From Bacteroidota bacterium (lineage in GTDB: Bacteria; Bacteroidota; Bacteroidia; Flavobacteriales; Schleiferiaceae): a stretch of 64,000 bases of DNA. Positions 27,567-35,835 of the stretch are shown here, in pieces. The stretch is taken from contig VGFU01000006.1 in the NCBI GenBank assembly GCA_016868755.1, positions 16,320-80,319 of the forward strand, in the 5' to 3' direction. The position numbers and the translations under genes were made by a program. Position 1 is the first letter of the stretch. Every line of letters begins with the position of its first letter. The notes beneath the pieces were generated by a model that made no database searches, was not told the DNA's origin, and worked only from the letters and a program-made list of their open reading frames with translations.

Positions 27567-30500
27567 ATGAAAATGAACCGTACCCGTCTTTTTGCGATCC
27601 TTGGTGGATCGGGAGCGTTGCTCGCTGGAGCCGCTGCCTTTTTAACGCTCAACACCGGAACTGACCGTCAGTACCAGTTCCGCGGCGAAGGAGCTCAGGC
27701 CTCCTTTGCTGGATACAACGACTACATGAACATGCTTCGGGTTAACCAGGTAACGGGCGAAATCGATCCGGCTGCCGTGCAAGCAGCATGGACCCAGTTG
27801 CTCCAAACGGCGCAAAAGACCAATACCCTCAACTGGGAAACGCGCGGACCGGACAACCACGGTGGCCGTACTCGTTCGCTTCTGGTGAGCCGTGCCAACT
27901 CCAACATCGTGTACGCGGGTTCGGTAGGCGGCGGACTTTATCGCTCGACCAACGGCGGTGCCAGCTGGACGGTCGTGAGTGATCCGGGAGCAAACCAATC
28001 GGTGGCCAGCATTTGCCAGGCGGCCAACGGAGATATCTACTACGGAACCGGTGAAATTTGGATGGGGTATGGCGGTACGGGCCAAAACACCACGCCGAAT
28101 TTTGCGGGCCGCGGAGTCTACAAGTCGACCGACGGAATCAACTTTGTGCAGCTTCCCAGCACGCTTCCGGTGAACAACTCCGGTAGCGCCGCATGGACAG
28201 CCGTTGCCGATCTCGAGGCGCACCCGACCGATGCAGGTACGCTCTACGCGGCCACCAACAACGGGTTAATGAAGACGACCGACGGCGGAACCACCTGGAC
28301 GCAGCTGCTCAGCGGCGGCATCACCGACTTCGCTATTTCAAAGACGGGAACGCTTTACGTTAACCAAGCTGGCCGCACGATGAAGTCCGTGGACGGCTCT
28401 ACGTTCACTGAGGTTTCGCAAGCGGTGCAATCACCCACGGCGCTTCCGCGTCGTTCGGGAGGCCGCATTCGCTACACCGTGAGCCCCCAAGACGAGAACT
28501 ACGTGTACTGCGTTCAGACCAGCGGCAGCCAGCTCGCCGGAGTGTACCGTACCACCGACGGTGGAGCGACGTGGTCGCGCATCGGCCAACGCAGCAACAA
28601 CTTTGACCCCTTGTGTAACGGCGTGGGTGCTGGCCGCTACTGCCAGGGCATTTGGGACCTCCTCCTCACGGTGAGTGCCAAAGACAAAGACAAGATTTGG
28701 TTGGGCGGAATCACCGTTTGGTCGTGGTCAACATCTGAAGGTTGGGTTCAAGCCTCTACCCTCAACGACTTCGCTCAAAATCCGTTCTACCTCCATGCCG
28801 ACAGCCACGAGCTTCTTGTTGACCCAAAAAATCCAGATGTAATTTTTACATCAAACGATGGTGGCGTGTTCAAGTCAAACAACCACGGTGCAACATGGTT
28901 TGAGCGCAATTTGGGCTACAATACCTACCAGTACTTTGGGTTTGGTGTCGGCAAGGACCGCAAGCTTTTGGGCGGTTGCCAAGACAACGGTACCAGCTAC
29001 TTAGACTACACGAGCGTCAGTCCGCATGGCGTCAAAAAAGTATTTGGCGGCGACGGCGGACACAGCGATATTTCGTGGCTTAACCCCAAAGTGATGTTTG
29101 CCGAGACCCAAAATGGCAACTTCTACCGCTCCGACGACGAAGGTGAGGGCTGGGCCACATTTAATAATGGATACATGAACTTAGCCAATCAGCAGGGACT
29201 TCAGCTATCTAGCTGGATGATGCCGTTTGAGCTTTGGGAAACCACCAACGATGCCCAGTCTCATGACACCGTTCGCTTTCAGTTGTTACCGGGGATTCGC
29301 TCGATGGGCTTTGGCGACGGCGTGAAGCGCACGTTCCGCGGCAAGATTACCCACCCCCAAGCGGCAGCGAAGTTCATTTCAAACAAGTTGCGTATTGTGG
29401 CCGGTCCGCTCACTGCGGTGGCTAACGCCAACGGCGTTGTTTCGGGCGATGCTACCGGCGTGTTTAACGCCGACTCGGGGTACTTTGACATCACGTTCAG
29501 CACACCACCAATCGCCGAGGTGATTTTGACGTGCAACGTGTACCTGCCCGTGGGCTCCAAAGTGGCCCTTAAGTCGGCCATTGGTTCGCTTCCAGTGCGT
29601 GCTACGACGACGAGCCGGCTGGACTCGGGTCAGGTGCTGAAGGTTCAAGACCCGATTCAGTCAATGTTCTTCGTGGGCTTGACCTCGCACGTGACCGCTA
29701 GCTTCCCCAAAATTGGTGGCATCTTCATGACCCGCGATGTTCATGATTTCAGCAAGACCCCTGATTGGTGGCAGATTGCCCACTTCGGTAACGGTATTAC
29801 GCCGCACTACATGAAGATTTCAAACGACGGCAACCACCTGTTTGTGTCTACGTCGAACGGACGCTTGTACCGCATTTCCAACTTGCAAGCGGTGCGCCGT
29901 GCGAACCAAGCCTTCATCGATTCGGCAAACTACGCGTTGACGGTAACCCAAATTGGCAACTGGACAGGCCGCGTGGTGACGGGCATAGATGTGGATCCAA
30001 ACGACGCTAACCGTGTCGCGGTGAGCCTCGGTAACTACGGCAACTCTGCCTACGTATACCTGTCTACTAATGCCCTTTCGGGCACGCCATCGTTCCAGAG
30101 CAAGCAGGGCGACCTTCCTACAATGCCGTGCTACTCGGTTTCGTTTGACAAGGGCAACGCAAACCGCCTTCTTGTGGGCAGCGAGTGGGGTGTGTTCATG
30201 ACCGACAACCTATCTTCGACTATGCCAACCTACAGCGAAGAGAATAACGGCATGGCACGCGTTCCCGTGTTCGAAATTGAGCAGTACCGTACCGATTTCT
30301 TGTACGACCCGAATAATCCGATTTCGTCTCCAACCGAGGGTGACATCTTTATCGCGACCCACGGACGCGGATGGTTCCAAACCACCACGACCAGCGTAAA
30401 CCGCCCGTTGGGCAACTCAAACGACGAGGTCGTGAAGACCAAGGAGTCGCTCGGAATTTACCCGAATCCTGCCACCGACGTGGTGCGCATTCCAGTTGGC

Positions 30501-30683
30501 GAAGGTGACGCGACGTTGACGCTGCGCAGCATGGACGGACGCCTCGTTCGTCGGATCGACTTCAAGAACACGGTAGGAGCCAAGGCAGTGCCGATGCAGC
30601 TCGAGGGCTTGCCCAAGGGCCAGTACATCTTGACCCGTTCGCAGGGCGGAACGGCCGTAAGCGAGGTCCTGATCAAGCGATAA
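27567..30683 (+). CDS. T9SS-secreted BNR/glycosyl-hydrolase-like repeat protein
   Basis: 1038 residues. Signal peptide or N-terminal anchor (about 1-28), then a series of BNR/Asp-box repeats (TTDGGATWSRIG, STNGGASWTVVS, DGGTTWTQL) forming a sialidase- or xyloglucanase-like beta-propeller over about residues 90-500, a mixed beta region, a second set of propeller-like repeats (about 690-930) and a C-terminal T9SS sorting domain (from about residue 958, IYPNPATDVVRIPV ... GQYILTRSQ). It should be exported by the type IX system and kept at the cell surface or released. No catalytic residues can be assigned. Followed by a strong terminator. Confidence 0.88.
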   Translation: MKMNRTRLFAILGGSGALLAGAAAFLTLNTGTDRQYQFRGEGAQASFAGYNDYMNMLRVNQVTGEIDPAAVQAAWTQLLQTAQKTNTLNWETRGPDNHGGRTRSLLVSRANSNIVYAGSVGGGLYRSTNGGASWTVVSDPGANQSVASICQAANGDIYYGTGEIWMGYGGTGQNTTPNFAGRGVYKSTDGINFVQLPSTLPVNNSGSAAWTAVADLEAHPTDAGTLYAATNNGLMKTTDGGTTWTQLLSGGITDFAISKTGTLYVNQAGRTMKSVDGSTFTEVSQAVQSPTALPRRSGGRIRYTVSPQDENYVYCVQTSGSQLAGVYRTTDGGATWSRIGQRSNNFDPLCNGVGAGRYCQGIWDLLLTVSAKDKDKIWLGGITVWSWSTSEGWVQASTLNDFAQNPFYLHADSHELLVDPKNPDVIFTSNDGGVFKSNNHGATWFERNLGYNTYQYFGFGVGKDRKLLGGCQDNGTSYLDYTSVSPHGVKKVFGGDGGHSDISWLNPKVMFAETQNGNFYRSDDEGEGWATFNNGYMNLANQQGLQLSSWMMPFELWETTNDAQSHDTVRFQLLPGIRSMGFGDGVKRTFRGKITHPQAAAKFISNKLRIVAGPLTAVANANGVVSGDATGVFNADSGYFDITFSTPPIAEVILTCNVYLPVGSKVALKSAIGSLPVRATTTSRLDSGQVLKVQDPIQSMFFVGLTSHVTASFPKIGGIFMTRDVHDFSKTPDWWQIAHFGNGITPHYMKISNDGNHLFVSTSNGRLYRISNLQAVRRANQAFIDSANYALTVTQIGNWTGRVVTGIDVDPNDANRVAVSLGNYGNSAYVYLSTNALSGTPSFQSKQGDLPTMPCYSVSFDKGNANRLLVGSEWGVFMTDNLSSTMPTYSEENNGMARVPVFEIEQYRTDFLYDPNNPISSPTEGDIFIATHGRGWFQTTTTSVNRPLGNSNDEVVKTKESLGIYPNPATDVVRIPVGEGDATLTLRSMDGRLVRRIDFKNTVGAKAVPMQLEGLPKGQYILTRSQGGTAVSEVLIKR

Positions 30684-30710
30684 GGTTTAGCGTACCGCTC
30701 GATATCTAAG

Positions 30711-30738
30711 GCCGCCCTTCTGGGGCGGTTTTTTTTTG
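30711..30738 (+). terminator. Intrinsic terminator of the BNR protein gene
   Basis: Six-pair GC stem (30712-30717 with 30723-30728), five-base loop and a run of T to 30738, 28 bases past the stop codon. Confidence 0.85.
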
Positions 30739-30753
30739 CTTAAAGGTTTGCGA

Positions 30754-30809
30754 AACCAGCAACCAGCAGCCAGCAACCAGCAGCCAGCAACAAGCAGCCA
30801 GCAACAAGC
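30754..30809. repeat. Heptad intergenic repeat, site 2 (eight units)
   Basis: Eight perfectly phased units: AACCAGC, AACCAGC, AGCCAGC, AACCAGC, AGCCAGC, AACAAGC, AGCCAGC, AACAAGC, with a decayed ninth. It is the longest array of this family in the window and lies between the two facing terminators at 30711 and 30838. Confidence 0.75.
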
Positions 30810-30837
30810 AGCTCGTTGCCCGTCGATAGGTACTGGC

Positions 30838-30865
30838 AAAAAAAAAACCGCCCCAGGGGGCGGTT
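30838..30865 (-). terminator. Intrinsic terminator of the lipoprotein gene (leftward)
   Basis: Stem core CCGCCC/GGGCGG (arms 30846-30854 and 30857-30865), followed leftward by a ten-base T run. It faces the terminator at 30711 across the heptad array. Confidence 0.8.
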
Positions 30866-30891
30866 CCTACCTACGGAAAAGGTTGCGGTCC

Positions 30892-31584
30892 TTAGCGGAT
30901 CGCGCTTTGGATAAACACCTTGAGAATCGGGTGCTCCGGATGCGCCTCGCTCATCGCGTCGGCGGTGCTGCGGAACAGTGCCGAATCGCGCTGCGGGTCA
31001 AACAGGTAAAAATTGCCGGCCGACTGGTACAACGCAAAAATGTTGGCAAGTGAAGCAGGCTGCTCGTTGACCAACTTGATCAACTCTTCGCGGTGCTTGG
31101 CCACGCGAGCCTCGTAGCGCATAAACAGCTGGGCGTTTTGCTCGGCGGCGTCTTGCATTCCTTGGTGGGCCTTGGCTTCTTGCTCGAGCGTGTCCATCAG
31201 CAGCGCCGTATGGCGGAGCGGCAGGTAGTGCGCTAACAGGCGTTCCGAAAGCTGCGAACCGGTAACGCTGTAGTCGGTGATTCCAGAACCAACAACCTTT
31301 ACGCTGCCTTCGATGTCGTCGCCGCGCTCGATTCCGAGGCGCAGGCTGGCACCGTGCTTAAAGCTCAACGCATAAAACGTAGATCCTGAGCTGTCGAGCG
31401 GAAGCTCCGTTTCGAGCATACCGTCGCTCAACGCAAGGGTGTCCCAGGGCACGAGCTGCTCCGCGTCGATGCGGAACACCACTGCCGTGTCGCAGTTCGG
31501 AACTTCGAGTGAAACGGGCACGAGGTCGCCGCCCGAGCAGGCAGCCAAGAAAAGCGCAGAGGCGCCCAGCAGAGATTTGTTCAT
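30892..31584 (-). CDS. Lipoprotein like the N-terminal half of TlpA-type proteins
   Basis: 230 residues. Signal peptide with lipobox ending at Cys16 (LAAC). The beta-rich N-terminal part (about 20-120, ending VVGSGITDYSVTGSQLSERL) resembles DUF4369, and the helical part (about 120-230, PASLANIFALYQSAGNFYLFDPQRDSALF) resembles the linker that precedes the thioredoxin domain in many Bacteroidota TlpA-like lipoproteins. Here the protein stops before any thioredoxin domain and no CxxC is present. Either a naturally short paralogue or a product that lost its redox domain. The ATG at 31584 is 13 bases after the gatB stop; last gene of the miaA operon, with its own terminator. Confidence 0.72.
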   Translation of the reverse strand: MNKSLLGASALFLAACSGGDLVPVSLEVPNCDTAVVFRIDAEQLVPWDTLALSDGMLETELPLDSSGSTFYALSFKHGASLRLGIERGDDIEGSVKVVGSGITDYSVTGSQLSERLLAHYLPLRHTALLMDTLEQEAKAHQGMQDAAEQNAQLFMRYEARVAKHREELIKLVNEQPASLANIFALYQSAGNFYLFDPQRDSALFRSTADAMSEAHPEHPILKVFIQSAIR

Positions 31585-31597
31585 GACATCAGGAGAA

Positions 31598-33037
31598 TTA
31601 ATCGAGTCGACGGCGAAGGAGGTCCGTCGCAACTTTGGGGTCGGCTGAACCGCGGCTGCGCTTCATAACTTCTCCCATAAACAACCCAATCAGGCCCTTC
31701 TTTCCTGACTGGTATTCGGCAACTTTTTCGGGCCAGTCGTGCAGCACGGCGTCGACTATGGCCAAAAGGGCGTCTGCGTCGCTTTGCTGAACTAAACCCA
31801 GCTCTTCGGCCAGGGCCAACGGTAGCGCGTTGGGCTGCTCGGCAAGGCGCACAAAAATCTGCTGAGCGGCGCTGTGGCTCACCGTACGGTTTTCGATCAA
31901 CGCAATCAACTCTGCCAGGTGCTCGGCGGTTACGGGCAAGCGTTCAATGCTGCTGGCGCGCTCGTTCAGCCATCCCGCTACGGGGCCAGTGATCCAGTTG
32001 GCGGCGGTTTTGGGCGGAGCCCCCGCGGCGCAGAGTGCGTCAAAAAACGCGGCAGTCGCTTGGTCGTCGGTGAGTAGCTGAACGTCGTACTCCGACAGTC
32101 CGAGCGCATTTTGGTAGCGGGCCTTGCGGGCGCGGGGAAGCTCGGGCAGCGTGCCGCGAAGCCCCTCAATCCATTCGGGGGTGAGGCGCACCGGAGCAAG
32201 ATCGGGCTCGGTAAAGTAGCGGTAGTCGTTAGCGTCTTCTTTGATTCGGAGCACCGAGGTGCTTCCCTTCCCGGCGTCAAACGTGCGCGTTTCTTGATAA
32301 ATGACCTTGCCCGCTTCGACGGCGGCCACTTGGCGCTGAAACTCAAAATCAATCGCCTTTTGCACGTGTCGGAACGAGTTCAAGTTCTTAACCTCCACTT
32401 TGGTGCCGAAGGCTTCGCGGCCGACGGGGCGCACCGAAATATTGACGTCGCAGCGCAGCGAACCTTCTTCCATGTTGCCGTCTGAAATGCCGAGGTAGCG
32501 AACTAGTTGGCGGATTTCGGTCAAGTAGGCGTAGGCCTCTTCGCCGTTGCGCAAGTCGGGCTCCGAAACGATTTCAAGCAGCGGAACCCCAGCTCGGTTG
32601 AAGTCCAAAAGCGTGTGGAACGGGTCCAAATCGTGAATGGACTTGCCCGTGTCTTCTTCCATGTGAATGCGGGTGAGGCCAATATCCTTGGTGCCGGCAC
32701 TGGTTTCGATCCGCACGCTTCCGCCGTTGCAAATAGGCGTTTCGTGCTGCGTGATTTGGTAACCTTTGGTCAGGTCAGGGTAGAAGTAGTTCTTGCGGGC
32801 GTACTCGTTGTATTCGCGAATGCGGCAGCCCAAAGCGAGTCCGAGTCGGGTGGCGGCCCGAACGACGCCCCAGTTCGCGCGCGGCAGCGCCCCGGGCAGC
32901 CCAAGCGATACCGGACTTACCTGCGTGTTGGGTGCCTCGCCATACCCGTAGCCTTCGCCCGCATAGGCTTTGCTGCGCGTGCTTAACTGAACGTGAACCT
33001 CTAGGCCGATAACCGCCTCGTAGCCGTTGTGCGTCAT
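31598..33037 (-). CDS. gatB: GatB, Asp/Glu-tRNA amidotransferase subunit B
   Basis: 479 residues. With GatA and GatC converts misacylated Glu-tRNA-Gln and Asp-tRNA-Asn. N-terminal EAVIGLEVHVQLSTRSK, the ammonia-channel/kinase region (ARKNYFYPDLTKGYQITQ, TRIHMEEDTGKS), DFNRAGVPLLEIVSEPD, GSLRCDVNISVRP, then the helical and YqeY-like tail domains. The ATG at 33037 overlaps the lpxK stop (ATGA) and also follows its own -7 box by 5 bases, so it may be made from two promoters. Confidence 0.96.
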   Translation of the reverse strand: MTHNGYEAVIGLEVHVQLSTRSKAYAGEGYGYGEAPNTQVSPVSLGLPGALPRANWGVVRAATRLGLALGCRIREYNEYARKNYFYPDLTKGYQITQHETPICNGGSVRIETSAGTKDIGLTRIHMEEDTGKSIHDLDPFHTLLDFNRAGVPLLEIVSEPDLRNGEEAYAYLTEIRQLVRYLGISDGNMEEGSLRCDVNISVRPVGREAFGTKVEVKNLNSFRHVQKAIDFEFQRQVAAVEAGKVIYQETRTFDAGKGSTSVLRIKEDANDYRYFTEPDLAPVRLTPEWIEGLRGTLPELPRARKARYQNALGLSEYDVQLLTDDQATAAFFDALCAAGAPPKTAANWITGPVAGWLNERASSIERLPVTAEHLAELIALIENRTVSHSAAQQIFVRLAEQPNALPLALAEELGLVQQSDADALLAIVDAVLHDWPEKVAEYQSGKKGLIGLFMGEVMKRSRGSADPKVATDLLRRRLD

Positions 33038-34089
33038 GGGCGCAAAGGTACGCGGAACCCGTGGGCCTTCCATTCCTGTTCGAGCCACTTTAGCAGGCGC
33101 GGACCGTCGTCGTCGAGCACAATTTCGTGCGGAAGCACATAAACGTCGAGTCCCTTCCAGGCTTTGGGCTTAGAACCCATGCGGGCCCGGTCTTTTTTGG
33201 TCGTCACAATGCGGGTTACGCCGAGGTCCGCGCAGCGCTGGCGCACCGATTGAATAATGCCTTTGCGAAACGGTTCGTGGTCGGCTAGCACAACGGCCTC
33301 AGCCATCGGCACCAACCGACGCACCCCGGCGATGAAAACTTCGGGCTGCCCAATTCCGCAAAGAGCAATGGCACCACCCGTGGATTGGGAATCCCACTCG
33401 GGGGCTCCAAAATGGGCTTCGGGGGCCCCGTAGCGCTCCCAGGAACAAAACAGTTCTTGGTCGGGCCGAAGGGCGAGAATGCTGCGAATGTCGAGGCGGG
33501 TCAACGGATCAACCGGCCCCGGGCAGCGGGTAACCACCACGGCCTGGGCGCGGGCCGCTGCCGCCGGATGCTCGCGCAGCCGCCCGGCAGGCAGCACGTG
33601 GTCGGCCGTGTACCACTGGCCAAACGGACAGACCAGTAGGTTGAGGGCCGCGTGCACGCCGCGGTGCTGAAAGGCGTCGTCGAGCACGACCACGCCTTCG
33701 CGTCCTAAGTTTTTGAGGGCTTCGGCGCGCTGGTGCGCCACAATCACATGCACCTGATCGCTGTGGCCGAAGTGCTGCCGCACCATGAGGGCCTCGTCGC
33801 CCACGTTTTCGGGGGCGTCTTCAAGCTGCACTTCGCGCACCTCCTTGGTTCGTCGTCCGTACCCCCGGCTGAGGTAGTAGACGGGAGCGACGCGCAGGTG
33901 AAGCTGCTCCATGAGCCATAGGCTGAGCGGCGTTTTGCCGGTGCCGCCCACGTGGAGGTTGCCTACGGCCAGCGTCGCAATGCTGGGCTGATAGGCCGTG
34001 CGAATGCGCCAGCGGTAGGCCGAGGCATGCAGCCATGCGCCCAGCGCATAAAGGGCCGAAAGGGGCAGGAGGAGCTTACGCACCGACAT
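33034..34089 (-). CDS. lpxK: LpxK, tetraacyldisaccharide 4'-kinase
   Basis: 351 residues. Phosphorylates the 4' position of the lipid A precursor. N-terminal membrane-associated helix, Walker A in VGNLHVGGTGKTPL (about residue 48), YYLSRGYGRR, GDEALMV and VLDDAFQHR are family signatures. It overlaps gatB by 4 bases and miaA by 14, in a tightly packed leftward operon. Inner-membrane face. Confidence 0.95.
   Translation of the reverse strand: MSVRKLLLPLSALYALGAWLHASAYRWRIRTAYQPSIATLAVGNLHVGGTGKTPLSLWLMEQLHLRVAPVYYLSRGYGRRTKEVREVQLEDAPENVGDEALMVRQHFGHSDQVHVIVAHQRAEALKNLGREGVVVLDDAFQHRGVHAALNLLVCPFGQWYTADHVLPAGRLREHPAAAARAQAVVVTRCPGPVDPLTRLDIRSILALRPDQELFCSWERYGAPEAHFGAPEWDSQSTGGAIALCGIGQPEVFIAGVRRLVPMAEAVVLADHEPFRKGIIQSVRQRCADLGVTRIVTTKKDRARMGSKPKAWKGLDVYVLPHEIVLDDDGPRLLKWLEQEWKAHGFRVPLRP
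33043..33050 (-). promoter_or_regulatory. -7 box before gatB (TACCTTTG), inside lpxK
   Basis: Minus-strand consensus 5 bases upstream of the gatB ATG, located in the last codons of lpxK. Predicts an internal, leaderless gatB transcript. Confidence 0.55.
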
Positions 34090-34969
34090 AGCTGCGAAGG
34101 TAATTCCAGGCGTCGGTCGCGGGAACCCGTTGCGACACTTTGGCCAGCCAAGTTCGCTGGCGCTTGGCGTACTGCCGGGTTCGCAGCGCGAGCAAATTGG
34201 TCATCGCGTCGTCTCGGTCTACCGGAGCGTCGGGCGCATAAAATTCTTGGTAGCCCACCGTGCGCAGCGGACTTAGATCGGCAAACGCCCTTAACCCAAT
34301 GGCCTCGGACTTGAGCCCTTCGGCCATCATGGCTTCACAGCGGCGCTGAATGCGTTCGTCGAGCCAGTCTGACGGCGCGTCGAGGGCCAGCTCTCGAACC
34401 GGAACCGGCCACGCACGCTGGGTTGTTCCCTGGCGCTGCTGCGAATAGGGAACCCCCGTTGCCTGCATCACTTCGAGGGCGCGGATCACCCGCCTCGAAT
34501 TTTGCAGGTCCGCCGTAGCCGCATACTCTGGGTCGAGCTGGCGCAGGCGCTCAACCAGCTCTTGAGGGTACCGCAACCACACCGCTTCGAGCTCAGAACG
34601 CAGTTCGGGCTGGGCCGCGGGCATGGGGTCGAGCCCGTAGAGCAGCGCGTGCGCATAAAGGCCTGATCCACCCACCACTACGGCAGATCCGCAGCGCTCG
34701 AGCACGTCGCGCACCACCGGTTCTGACCAAGTAGCGTAGGAGGCAGCGGTAAGGGGCTCGTGAATGCTGTGGCTGGCGATTCCGTGGTGCGGAACCTCAG
34801 CCAATTCTTCGGGGCTCGGCCGGGCGACCCCGATGCGCATCTCGCGGTACACCTGGCGTGCGTCGCAGCTTACCACTTCGGTTCCCAGGTGGAGCGCCAG
34901 GTCGATGGCGAGCCGGGTTTTGCCCGAGGCGGTCGGACCGTGAATCATCCAAAGGGCGCCGTGGTTCAT
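34076..34969 (-). CDS. miaA: MiaA, tRNA dimethylallyltransferase
   Basis: 297 residues. Isoprenylates A37 of tRNAs reading UNN codons. P-loop GPTASGKT (about residue 11), DARQVYREMRIGVARP, GGSGLYAHALLYGLD and the tRNA-binding RRVIRALEVMQATG plus the late RTRQYAKRQRTWLAK. First gene of the miaA-lpxK-gatB-lipoprotein operon. The ATG follows a perfect -7 box by 4 bases. Confidence 0.95.
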   Translation of the reverse strand: MNHGALWMIHGPTASGKTRLAIDLALHLGTEVVSCDARQVYREMRIGVARPSPEELAEVPHHGIASHSIHEPLTAASYATWSEPVVRDVLERCGSAVVVGGSGLYAHALLYGLDPMPAAQPELRSELEAVWLRYPQELVERLRQLDPEYAATADLQNSRRVIRALEVMQATGVPYSQQRQGTTQRAWPVPVRELALDAPSDWLDERIQRRCEAMMAEGLKSEAIGLRAFADLSPLRTVGYQEFYAPDAPVDRDDAMTNLLALRTRQYAKRQRTWLAKVSQRVPATDAWNYLRSYVGA

Positions 34970-34973
34970 GCCG

Positions 34974-34981
34974 CAAAGTTA
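34974..34981 (-). promoter_or_regulatory. -7 box of miaA (TAACTTTG)
   Basis: Minus-strand match to TAnnTTTG ending 4 bases before the ATG. It lies 16 bases from a near-match plus-strand box (TATATTTA, 34998-35005) serving the divergent gene. Confidence 0.55.
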
Positions 34982-35008
34982 GGTTGCCAAAATTCCGTAT
35001 ATTTAATC

Positions 35009-35338
35009 ATGGCTTTTCCCGCGCAGCCCGATCAGCGATCTGCCTTTCGCCTCATTGAGCGCGGAGACTTGACCGCGTTAACCTACAGCGCAAGCGACCA
35101 AGTTGCCGACCCTGAACTCCGCCAAGAGCGGTGGAAGGTGCTGCACTTGGCCACGTTTCAGGGCAACGTAGAAGAACGCAAGGTGACTCTGTACTTCACC
35201 GCAGAACAGGGGAGGTTTGCCCTGCACACCACCCTTTGGGCTTGCACCGAGCACGCGGTCGTCTTTAAAAATGCCGAGGAGCTCCCGATTCGCGCCATCG
35301 AGGCGCTGGAGTTTCACCAATCTTCAGAAGAAGAGTAG
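35009..35338 (+). CDS. Hypothetical protein, 109 residues
   Basis: I do not recognise this family. The 109-residue product is soluble, without signal peptide or membrane segments, has one cysteine (LWACTEH) and looks like a single compact alpha/beta or beta-barrel domain (KVTLYFTAEQGRFALHTTLWA, HAVVFKNAEELPIRAIEALEF) with an acidic tail. A much longer frame extends upstream antisense to miaA, but the ATG at 35009, three bases after a near-consensus -7 box, starts the part with normal composition. Divergent from miaA; its 3' end overlaps the convergent pRiA4b-like gene by 25 bases. The even composition and promoter suggest a true gene. Confidence 0.65.
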   Translation: MAFPAQPDQRSAFRLIERGDLTALTYSASDQVADPELRQERWKVLHLATFQGNVEERKVTLYFTAEQGRFALHTTLWACTEHAVVFKNAEELPIRAIEALEFHQSSEEE

Positions 35339-35835
35339 CCGTCGGCTAAATCCTCTTCGTCAAATCCAAATTCGTCGTCGTCGCCAAAATCGTCGTCGTC
35401 GAGGCCAGAACCCGTCGCGCCCTCACCGTACTGCAGTTCGGGGGCGGTTTCAGGGCGGACGCCGTAGCTCAATACCACCTCGTGACCGTCGAGGCTGCGG
35501 TCTTCGTGGCGCACAAATTCGACCAAAAAGCTCCACATTTCGAGAAAGTCGTACACAAACAGCAGGCGCTGACCGGGGGCGCCAAGCACCTCGCCGATGC
35601 TAAGGTCGGCCATGCTCGGTCCGGCGGCGGGGTCCATCGACAACAAGGGAATCTCGTCGCCTTGGTTCCATTCCGCGTCGGTACGGTAAAATGAAGCCAT
35701 TTGGCCTTCGTTCAGCTCAAAAGCGGCCGCCAGGGCGCGGTGCGCCGTTTCAAGGTTGCTGGAGGTTGGTAGCGCGACATCGCGAAAGATGTCGTCTTCG
35801 GTATTCAAAATGACGCGTACAACTGTGGTGCTCAT
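35314..35835 (-). CDS. pRiA4b ORF-3-like protein (IS1096 TnpR family)
   Basis: 173 residues. Residues 1-125 match the pRiA4b ORF-3-like domain (PF07929): RVILNTEDDIFRDVALPTSSNLETAHRALAAAFEL, MASFYRTDAEWNQGDEIPLL, LLFVYDFLEMWSFLVEFV. The last 35 residues are almost all Asp, Glu, Gly and Ser. Despite the database name, chromosomal copies in Flavobacteriia are usually stand-alone genes of unknown function; nothing mobile surrounds this one. Start overlaps the cca stop (ATGA), so it is the last gene of ruvX-dapD-cca. Confidence 0.8.
   Translation of the reverse strand: MSTTVVRVILNTEDDIFRDVALPTSSNLETAHRALAAAFELNEGQMASFYRTDAEWNQGDEIPLLSMDPAAGPSMADLSIGEVLGAPGQRLLFVYDFLEMWSFLVEFVRHEDRSLDGHEVVLSYGVRPETAPELQYGEGATGSGLDDDDFGDDDEFGFDEEDLADGYSSSEDW

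Noticed and set aside
30754..30809. Heptad array as a CRISPR array.
   Set aside because: Units are 7 bases with no spacers and no cas genes nearby.
35314..35835. pRiA4b/IS1096 name as sign of a mobile element.
   Set aside because: No transposase, inverted repeats or target duplications around it; gene is embedded in a housekeeping operon.
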